DNA of 64,000 nt from Hygrophila difformis (lineage: Eukaryota > Streptophyta > Magnoliopsida > Lamiales > Acanthaceae), in the NCBI GenBank assembly GCA_030278955.1, contig JAOANR010000003.1, positions 20,793,050 to 20,857,049 of the forward strand. The letters are read 5' to 3'. Under the pieces are notes generated by a model. The model was not told where the DNA came from, did no database searches, and saw only the letters and a list, made by a program, of their open reading frames with translations. A program made the translations under genes and the position numbers. Shown piece after piece: positions 55,269-64,000 of this stretch. Numbering within the stretch: position 1 is the stretch's first letter; each line of letters opens with the position of its first letter.

Positions 55269-57498
55269 TGATGCACCCTGAGAAACCACATTTAAATAAG
55301 CTTAAATTATGATAAAAAGAACCTAAATTGTATGTATGAGATCCTATTTTATTGCTTTTTAGTGTACATTTCATGTGTTTTGTAAATATTAATAAGACTG
55401 CTTAATTTGAGCTTATTTGAGCTCAATTTACCTTGTTTTATGCTTTTTAATAAGACTTTGGCAATTCTAAGACATTGCAATGATGTTTCAGGCATTAAAA
55501 ATGAAGAAAGAAGATGTTCGGAGGTCAAAGGATGCAAAATTCGGAATTTTCAACACTGGAAGGCTCCAGAATGCGCCACATCAGCATGGCGGCGCATAAA
55601 AATGCTCTCCAGCGCCATTTTATGCGCCACTTCAACACTTGGAGAAATTTCGGATGGAAAAGCTTCAGGATGCGCCATTCCTCCTTGGTGGCGCCTAAAA
55701 CCACCTTTATGCGCCACTTTTTGCGCCACTTTCAGAAATTTGAGGAAATTGTCAGAATGCGCCATTGCTTCTTGGCGGCGCATAAAATGCCCCTCCAGCG
55801 CCACTTTTTGCGCCGTTTTGGAAAATTCGGAAAATCAGCGTATGCGCCAGTTCTACTTGGTGGCGCCTAAAACCCTCTCCGAGCGCCATTTTATGCGCCG
55901 ACGTCGCGGTTGAGCAGTTTCTTAACCTCCCGAACACGGTTTTAAGGCCCGTTTTTCTTCATTTCATCAGACGAGACTTACCATTCATCGAGAGAAACAC
56001 TCTGAAACATTCTGCTAATGGGAGAAGAAGGCCAGAAACACAAAATCATGCCGGAGGAATGCATCAAGGACGCTGTTCTGGGCGTGTTCTTCCTATTCTA
56101 GGTGTTGCCTTTCTTTTTCTTGCATTGTAATGAATTGAAATTGCCTCTAAAAATAATCTGCTATCATGTTCTTAATTTGTAGACGGATTTCTGTATTGTT
56201 CGTGTTAGAAGTGTTCTAGAACGGGAGTTCAGAATCACTTTGAAGTACGAATTTATCTTTTATGGAAGCAATAATATGTCGATGTTTAATTCTGTAATCT
56301 GGATTAATTTGCTTTGATTGTTAGAATGTGGATTAGAATCATGTATTGGCTACCAGAATTTGATCGATTATGAAGATTAGATGAAAATTTGGAATCTGCT
56401 ATTTTATCTGTTTAATCTCAATTGATCGATTAATCTGCCATTATATTAAAATCTGTCTAAATTGGTTTAAGCGCCATTTTTGCCTGATCTTAGAAGTGAA
56501 AATTTCATGTTTAGGTGTAATCTGATTTTTAATCGATTAAGATAGATAAATCTGCTATTCTGCTAAAATCTGTATTAGGATTATATGTTAGAAATTCTTG
56601 AATTAATCGATCTTTCGTGTTTTATCAGATCTGTGATTTAGAATATTAATCTGCTAAAAGCCTGACTGATCGATCAAACATAAATTTGCTATTTTTAGTA
56701 ATCTGGCATTAATTCTAATCTGTCTGCATTTTAATATTATTATTTAAATCCAGTTTACCATGTTTTATTATTATTTTACCATAATTATTAGATTATTTAC
56801 ACTGTTTAGCATAATTTGAATGTTAGAATCTAATTCAATAAATTCTGCTTTGCTAAATCGGGAGATAAAAAGTAGAATTAATATTTTAGTACCGGAATTG
56901 GGAATAAATTACATTAAAAATGGATTCTAGCATGTGCACAATGATTTGGGAAATGAAAAGTGCCTATTAATTGCTATAGGAAAATTTGTATGCTTGGAAA
57001 AGACTCAAATTTAGGCCTAGAATAATGATTGCTAAATGTTAGATAATCTAATCAGCTTCCATGAAGTCCGTTTAAGCATAATTTGGAATTTTAGTAGATT
57101 ATTATATTTTTAATCTTTATAAAAATATTTAAACTTAAGAAATTGATTTTTAGAACATTGGGAAATGTCAAATTATTACACAATTTCTATTTTATAATAA
57201 AGATGGCAATTTTTAAAATATTACAAGCAACTCCCATTAGTATTTTTATCAATTAAAACTTTAATTTGCTTTATTTTAATTTAATGTCACTATTTTAATT
57301 TAATCACCATTAGAATTAAACAAATCCTTTTTCAAAATATAAAATATATTAAATAAACTTAAGAACAATTAAAATATTCTCCGGAATGAAATAATATTCT
57401 GAAATTCCCTTGGGTTCGACCCGGTATTCACCGGTTTTTATTACTTGATGACAACCATCCGCTTGTGGTAAAATATGAGTGGTGAAAATCACGCATCA
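55269..57498 (+). repeat. 3' LTR, copy B
   Basis: 2230 bp with the 3'-LTR-specific bases of copy A (ATCTGTGATT, CTAAATCGGG, CTTTAATTTG, GAGTGGTG). Hairpin array at 55567-55900. Confidence 0.95.
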
Positions 57499-57908
57499 AT
57501 TCACCACACTGCTTGTGGTACCAATTTCAAATATATAGTAATATTTCATGTTCATACACCGCCGTCTGTTGAATAGTAAAGAATTTTATTGCTTGTCGTG
57601 GCAGGCATGGATATACGAGCACTTTTCAACGCTCTCACGCCCTCCACAAAATCATGAGTTCGAATCGCAGAGCCCATTGGCTGTGCGTTGGTCTAATGTC
57701 GGACACTAGGGACCCACCATCCCTCGGATACAGGCTATGCGGGCACACATTGATCGGTTGACTGCGGGCGAGGTATGAAAATTTGATTCATTCTTTATAT
57801 TATATATCATATTGGTTGTATCCTTAAATCAATGTTCTTTATTCAGGTTATATGGAACCCGTACCACCGAGTTAGGGAGTTTTATCCCCGGCCTGATATT
57901 GCCTTCTT
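57499..57908 (+). pseudogene. PMD pseudogene, 3' part, copy B
   Basis: Same as 28041-28450: AWIYEHFSTLSRPPQ, then VIWNPYHRVREFYP. Confidence 0.7.
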
Positions 57909-58214
57909 AATTGATTTTTGGGTGCCTATGTTCCTCTTTTTAATTGATTTTTCACTATCATCACCACTCTTCACTTCATCAACCGAAGGGTCGAATATAT
58001 TCTTCTTTGCTTTATGCGTCTGATACTCGCCGCCTTGTTCGCACCCTATGAAAACTCGACCCTTTTTCGTTGTCATTGCAATATCCGACCTCTTAACAAC
58101 TATCATTTGATGGTCGGTTGCAATTTCCAGAACCCGTTGAACCAAACTCTCCATACTGTTAAACTCCTCGTGTGTGGTAAAGAGGTCCGAGTAGTCAATG
58201 ATTATAACATCCAA
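57882..58214 (-). pseudogene. FAR1-type MULE transposase N-terminal fragment, copy B
   Basis: Identical reading to 28424-28756; catalytic core absent. Confidence 0.6.
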
Positions 58215-58345
58215 GTTCAGTTCATTATTATCGCGGGCAAGACTCTCTTTACTTGATGATATGCAATTATGCTACATAGAGACACATGATTGGAAATCAG
58301 CAAAAATAGTATGCAAATTTAAACAGAATGAAAAAAGAAAAAAAA

Positions 58346-58456
58346 AGTGAACGGCCACAGCTGGTCGTTCGGTAAGAATTAGGATCGGCGTGCAAAAATT
58401 AGGATCAGCCACGCCGATCCTAATTATTGCCGAATGGCCAGCTGTGGCCGTTCACT
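58346..58456. repeat. Long hairpin with GGCC palindromes, copy B
   Basis: 47-bp arms (58346-58392 and 58410-58456) with a 17-base loop; only a few mismatches. This is the clean version of 28889-28998. Confidence 0.82.
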
Positions 58457-59671
58457 ATAAAAAAAATTTAAAAAAATAAAAAATCGGATAGAATGGCTAA
58501 ACCCTAAATCCGTTCGGAAACTAAAATTAAAAGAGTTGCAAAAAATAATAAACTACAATAAAATTTCACATGTTCTACTACTTGTTGATCTTGGTATAGA
58601 TGATCGTATTCTTCTTCATTATCCATTGCAACTAAAATTGTGAAAGATGGAGGAAATGAGGAAAATGTACATGGCCGGAGGAAGAAAATATAAGTGGTGG
58701 AGGGAGGATGAAGTAGGTTTAAATTGCTGGGTGCGCAATCTTTGTAATACCAATTGTTTGAACCAAGGTTGTTAAAAGCAAGATTTTATATGCGATCATT
58801 TTTTTTCTTTGTAAGATCGGAATCGTAGGATCGAATCGGGATCCTAAGATCTTATAAAATTGCAATAATGGATAAACTCAATTATACGTACTAACAATAG
58901 CATTAATTCGTGTGTTTATGAATCTTTCAAGTTAACTAAACCCATATTATTTTTATGGGTAAGGTTAGCATGTTGAATGGGACTAATTCAGTAGGCACTG
59001 AACTTGCTAGTGTGAAGATGAGTATGTGCTAATCATTGGAGGGGCTACAAACATTCCATTTATGTGCATTCCGTGAATATGGTACTGGGATATTCTGTTT
59101 TCTTCATTTGTAACCGGTGGAATGGAATGATTCCATGCTTCCATAATATTACAAATCATCATTATTGAATGTTCTAAACTTAGTGTGTCCCCACGATTAA
59201 AAAAAAAAACCTAAATGAGAAAAAAAAAAACCAAATCAGAAATCACTATTGGCGTCCGTTCCTAAAGTTGGAAAATTTGTTGCCGTTCACAGAAATTGCG
59301 ACATACCACTTCATCACATAAATTATTTCGGCTTGAATCTAGACCCCAATGAGCACGAATGAGTCATGGTTGGAGAACGATGGGATGGATGTGGTGGGTT
59401 CGGATAATGAAAACAATAATGGTGGGTTTGGATAATGAAGACAATAAAGTTGACACCTACCCTCAAGGTACTGCATACTTATGGTATGCCACTCTCATTA
59501 TAGTAAACCCTAAATGATAAGAGACTAGATCGGAATCCACACCCCCGGTCATTGTTTCCAGTACGAGTTGTGGGATTATTCATAATTGGATTAAATTCTT
59601 TTTTAGCTCTTACATGATGGTGTTCATAGAATGGAAATAATATACTACCTCTGCCTCAGAATGATTTTTAC

Positions 59672-59891
59672 TAGGGATGGCAATGGGTCCGGGTCAGAAC
59701 CGAGAACCGAGAAAGACCCGAGCTTGGGTCGGGTCTTGGGTCTTACAAAAATGGACCCAGAACCGACCCGTTGCCATCCCTAAGGATGGCAATGGGTCCG
59801 GGTCAGACCCGGAACCGAACCGAAACCGAGCCCTGGGTCGGGTCTTGGGTCTTGACGGAACCGACCCAGACCCGACCCATTGCCATCCCTA
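59672..59891. mobile_element. hAT-type MITE, tandem dimer
   Basis: Ends TAGGGATGGCAATGGGTC and GACCCATTGCCATCCCTA are inverted repeats, flanked by a perfect 8-bp duplication ATTTTTAC (59664-59671 and 59892-59899), the hAT signature. Inside, at about 59770-59800, GTTGCCATCCCTA meets AGGATGGCAATGGGTC, so two units of about 110 bp, each with both ends, lie head to tail. Confidence 0.82.
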
Positions 59892-59899
59892 ATTTTTAC

Positions 59900-60140
59900 A
59901 AACCCAACTTTCACGTAGTCCAATGCACACTTTAAATCATTAATAACTCAAGTTCGGTACAATTAAAAATTTTAAAAGTTCGATATATAAAAACTACACG
60001 ACAAGATGAATCTAACAAGATCTCACTTGATTATATTTTAACTTGTATAACTATGATAAAACTTTTAAGTGAAATTCTGTATGTGAATAGTAGCACAAAA
60101 TCAAACGTCAAGATCATTACGAGACGGAGGAAATAGACAC
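59900..60140. mobile_element. Stowaway-family remnant, copy B
   Basis: Right end GAGACGGAGGAAATA near 60121-60135. The interior aligns with 62496-62765. No left terminus is seen. Confidence 0.55.
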
Positions 60141-60913
60141 TGAATTTTATATACTATTAGTTTAAATCATCACATGTAATTGAGCAATTGAATATTATGA
60201 AAGGTTGGAACAGTAAGTTGTTTTTATATGTGAAACTAGTGATGGGGTGAGTGACAGTTACCTTCCGAACCAATATAATAATTTTGTTTATCTATGTACG
60301 AAAATCCATAAACAGAGAGAAATATAATAAATTTAAATTTTTTGGCGGAGAAAATAAATTTAAATTTGAGTGCTACAATTCTATTACTAAAGACATGAAT
60401 AAATAAATTCATATTCATGTCCAAACCCAAAAAACACAATAGCCAATATTCCAACCAAATGCTTCAATGATCAGAGCCAAAACCAACTACATCATGTTTG
60501 TAGCATGAATAAATACCAAAAAATGATCACAGAACAATACAAAGTGGTACAAGCCCCCTCATATAATCAAACCAACAGTAAAAATAAAAAATAAAAATGG
60601 GGCTTTCGATACCCGCATCCTGCATGGCGAGAGGCCTACATTCCGAACCGCATCCTCTTCCACCTGAAATATGTGGGCTCATTGAGCCCAGCTAGAACGT
60701 TGATGTTCTCAAGTCATAAGTTGTTGTGGAGCACAACTAGCATAATAAACATGCCACATAACGCATCCACAACTTTCAATTTTGACATCTCAATTAGCCA
60801 ATCGGTAGGAACATGGCCTCGGAAGAACATGATGTAGAACATCATGAAAATGCCACAGGAATGGATGTCTGAATGGACAATGTTGAATCTAGAACCAATT
60901 TCGAAGTCCACAG

Positions 60914-61215
60914 AACCAAACCTGCACATTCATTTGACAAAACTATCACACCATCCAGTCAGGATCATCACATACTTGCATACCGAATGCAACTAAAACT
61001 TCGAATAAACGGACAACACAGATCAATATAGAAACCATCACAGAAATACCGAACATAAAAACATAGAAACCATCATAGACCAAAACCTGCACATTCATTT
61101 GACAAAACTATCACACCATCCAATTAACATCATCACATACTTGCATACCGAACACAACCAAAACTTCGAATAAATGGACATCACAGATCAACATAGAAAC
61201 CATCACAACAATAAG
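60914..61215. repeat. Direct tandem duplication, copy B
   Basis: Two units of about 165 bp starting CCAAACCTGCACATTCATTT (60916) and CAAAACCTGCACATTCATTT (61081). The flanks (60141-60913 and 61216-62383) contain no supported gene. Confidence 0.6.
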
Positions 61216-62383
61216 GTAGCACTATCAGGGTAATCAGCTAAAACTAGCTCACAGAAATCATGGAACAAGCACAGATAGTACGACAAAACAACACATAAAC
61301 GACAAACACAGTTACCCACGCTACTTCCGGGCTTAAGAATTGAGGGGATGTCGGCAATTCTCTACGAACCTCTCCCGCTTGGCCAAACGAAGCAAAAACC
61401 CCTTCAAAAGCCACCATTTGCAAAAACTCATTCAAAACCACCATATCTGCAAAAACCCATTGAAAAACCAACATATATGCAAAAAACACATTCCAAAATC
61501 AACAATAAAATCATCCAAACAACAAAATCGCCAAATCAGTGGTGTGTGATACAATCCGGGCATAAAAGCTCTTCCATTACCCACAACCGATCACCGATAA
61601 CCTGAAGCAACATAACCCCCCAAAAAATAACAATAGTCGAATTTTGAAAGGGAACCCTAACCTTTGAAAGAAGAAATCGCCGAGTAACTACAATGCGCAG
61701 TAGCACATCTTGGTGAGAATTCCGTTTGAAGCACAAAATGACTGGTGACAGCAATAATAGCACAAGAATGGGATAAGGGAGAGAAAAAAGTGATGGCTGT
61801 AGGTGGTGGTGGTGGACGGTATGCCTGGGGATTGAAAATGAATGCAGACTAAAACTTGGGTTGGGACTTGGGATGGGGGAGTAATGCACAATTACCTAAA
61901 ATATCTTTATAATTATAGAAGACATATAATTAGACAGACCATCCACCTTTAAATACACAATCTCATTAAACTCTCATTAATTAATAAAATAATACCTAAA
62001 ATGTGTAACTAGCACATATTGTTAATAAACTTAGATATTCAGTTGGGACTGAATCAGCTCCTAAACCGGACCCTTTTTTTTTTTTTACACATCATACATA
62101 AGAAGTTTTCAAGTTCTTAAGTTTAAAATTAAAGAAAATAAGTTACTTTGATCCTAAATCATAAAATCCTACAAAAATTTTGGCGTTTAAAAGGTTATAA
62201 TCGTAAGATCGTAGAAGCGATTACGGGAGTATGACCGTAAAATCGTAACATTCTACGATCAAGATCGGGATCTTATCCAGATATTAATAATTTTAAAATC
62301 CTAAAAGGATCGGGATCGTTTTAGAGAGGTATGATCGTGAAATCGTAAGATTCTAAAATTAGAATCGAGATCTTAACAACTAT

Positions 62384-62783
62384 GGTTTGGCCTAAATTTG
62401 TTAGTTGGGTGCCCCAATCCATCCAATCCACACCTCTTTGATGCCCACATAACACAATATTAGGTTTAGTAAGGGTATTGTTGGCATTTCATATACTATT
62501 TCCGTTCTTTTTTATTTGCTATGGACCCACCCAGCGCGCAGTCCAATATATATTTTAACTCAAGTTCGGTACAAGTAGAAATTCTAAAAGTTTGATATTT
62601 AGAAACTACACAACGAGACGAATTTAACATCATCTCACTTGGCTATACTTAACTTGGCTATACTTAACTTGTATAACTATGATAAAACTTAAAGTTAAAG
62701 TGTATATATAAATAGTAGCAAAATCACATATGGTGATTGGTGTAAATAAAGGAAAACGGAGGAAGTATAAGTTGGGTGCCCCT
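62384..62783. repeat. Putative right MULE terminal repeat with nested Stowaway (62496-62765), copy B
   Basis: Cleaner counterpart of 33162-33565; the MITE ends CTATTTCCGT/ACGGAGGAAG are flanked by TA at 62494-62495 and 62766-62767. Confidence 0.45.
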
Positions 62784-64000
62784 ATGCCGTAGCCCGAATG
62801 ATCGAATCTCGACAATATTGCAATATCCGGATTCAAGCAAGAAAAGAGAATGGAGGCGGAGAGGTGTTGATGATGAAAATGGTGGGAAAACACAAATTAA
62901 AAGGATAACCAAACCTAGGATGAAGGAGACCCGGATTCGCTTATGGGATTAGACCTAACTAACCAGAAAAGACCCCTTCCAAGTGCATCATCCATGATTC
63001 CATTGAAGCGGTTTGAATCTTCAAGGTTGTGTGGTTCCAAGATGGAAGTGTTCACAAAATGTTTCAGAGTAAATGATACTCTCAAAATGACTGATAAAAT
63101 ATAGAGATGTTCTACAAAAATGATCAAAGTGAGTAACATTTTTAAGGGATCCCATACATATAGGGAGAGCCCATTCAACAAGCAAAACAAAGAAATTAAA
63201 CAACCCTAGGATAGTCCTCAACAATCGGGAAACAAAAGAAACACAAAAATTGAAGTGCCCGTCGTGAAACTGGTCTCACGTCGTGAACCTTGCTTCGCGA
63301 CGTGGAGGGGAGTCTTGCGACGGGAGAGCTAGCTGGTCAGTAGTGCGGGCAGTCGTATCCAAGGTGTACGTCGCGAGCCTCAGTCTTGCGAGTGGAGGGT
63401 CTTGCGACGGAGGTCTTGTGACGGAGGGTCTTGAGGCGTCGTCGTGAGTCTTGCCTTGCGACGTGTCTTCGGCTTACGGTAGGATCTTGGTCTTGCGATG
63501 GGAATACTAAGAATTGAAGGATCCTGTTCACTATTGGGGCCTACTTCTCCAATCACTGTTCCGGCATTGACTCCGTTGACCAGTGACTTTTCCGGCGAAG
63601 TTCCGGGCAGATTCCGACGAACTTTCCGGCGACGACGATGGTGGGGCCCTCCTTTCTGACCTCTTCATGCTAATTTGATCCGTAATTGCATCTGGAGGTC
63701 ATCCTTTTTCAATTTCAGTTCGATGAAGTGGGACCCAAAATAATGGGTCCCGGCTCCTTCCGGTATTCTTCAATCTGGATCAGCAACTGCATCTTTTGGG
63801 TTTCTTTGGGTTCTGTTTTATCTGTTTCTTGCAATAGAAAATGATATACGTAATAAGTGAATTTCTTAATGCATTGTCTGGATACCGGCCCCTCCGGAAG
63901 TCCATTCGTTCCGGCGGCTACGACACCCATAAACAAAGATTCCATATGGTCGTACAAACAAAGATTCTTGCCATTGAAGGGTAATATGGTCTTTTGAGCA
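62784..64000. other. Flank leading to the hydrolase promoter, copy B
   Basis: Counterpart of 33566-34840 without the inserted homopolymers (TCTTGCGACGGAGG at 63401 where copy A has long T-runs). No coding exon recognised. The hydrolase start would lie about 120 bp beyond the window. Confidence 0.4.

Larger units (their letters stand above)
39368..57498 (+). mobile_element. Athila-like retrotransposon, copy B (18.1 kb)
   Basis: Same element and same insertion site as copy A: TGATGC...GCATCA LTRs and ATTCA at 39363-39367 and 57499-57503, with identical host bases beyond. Its left 7 kb carries many single-base indels; the rest matches copy A nearly perfectly. Confidence 0.93.
38891..64000. repeat. 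Second copy (B) of 9475-34840, probably an unmerged overlapping contig
   Basis: The whole interval repeats 9475-34840 in the same order and orientation: PMD fragment, ATTCA, Athila-like element, ATTCA, MULE relics, MITEs. Offset drifts from 29416-29437 near its start to 29458 at the 3' LTR and about 29160 at the end, through single-base and homopolymer indels. From 46.2 to 58.3 kb it is almost identical to 16.7-28.8 kb. LTR-specific bases are shared with the matching LTR of copy A. Confidence 0.95.

Noticed and set aside
38891..57498. A second, independent retrotransposon insertion
   Set aside because: Target duplication, host flanks and LTR-specific bases are the same as in copy A, so it is the same insertion seen twice.

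Overview
This window is nuclear DNA of a flowering plant, most likely a eudicot. It has AT-rich intergenic DNA, spliced genes with GT-AG introns, Stowaway, hAT and Mutator-type transposons, and an 18.1 kb Athila-like Ty3/Gypsy retrotransposon. The species cannot be read from the sequence.

Host genes. At 1.2-1.5 kb (minus) lies the first coding exon of an EREX-like PX-domain gene that continues to the left. HUS1, a subunit of the 9-1-1 DNA-damage clamp, is a single exon at 1760-2716 (plus). FRS6, a FAR1-related transcription factor derived from a Mutator transposase, runs 6469-3203 (minus) in two exons. A chloroplast-type alpha/beta hydrolase begins at 34960 (plus) and is full of small indels. 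From memory, the Arabidopsis neighbours At1g52510 (alpha/beta hydrolase), At1g52520 (FRS6) and At1g52530 (HUS1) keep the same gene set, so this looks like an ancestral block split here by about 28 kb of transposons.

Transposon stack, 7.7-34 kb. An old Mutator-like (MULE) region carries a plant-mobile-domain (PMD) pseudogene on plus and the start of a FAR1-type transposase on minus. The retrotransposon (9931-28040, 5-bp target duplication ATTCA, LTRs differing at only four sites) landed inside the PMD gene. A Stowaway MITE sits in one putative MULE terminal repeat, and a dimeric hAT MITE and other repeats lie nearby.

The retrotransposon is unusual. It encodes gag-pol in one frame broken by a single amber codon. 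Two further ORFs (640 and 484 codons) are paralogues of each other and resemble the 'putative plant transposon protein' family. Each of the three coding units is preceded by a four-unit array of GCGCC hairpins: one in the LTR and one upstream of each extra ORF. The 640-codon ORF also has a leader intron with good splice signals and a second copy of the polypurine-tract motif. Together these suggest three separately controlled expression modules, a layout I do not recognise from described Athila elements.

Duplication. Bases 38891-64000 repeat 9475-34840, including the same insertion, the same ATTCA duplication and the same LTR-specific bases. The repeat is joined across a 500-base run of N. 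Single-base and homopolymer errors concentrate on both sides of the gap and break copy-B gag-pol and the hydrolase. The best explanation is two overlapping contigs scaffolded without merging, not a biological duplication. Copy A is the better guide for 9.5-16.7 kb, copy B for the right flank (58.3-64 kb), and the two agree almost base for base in between.
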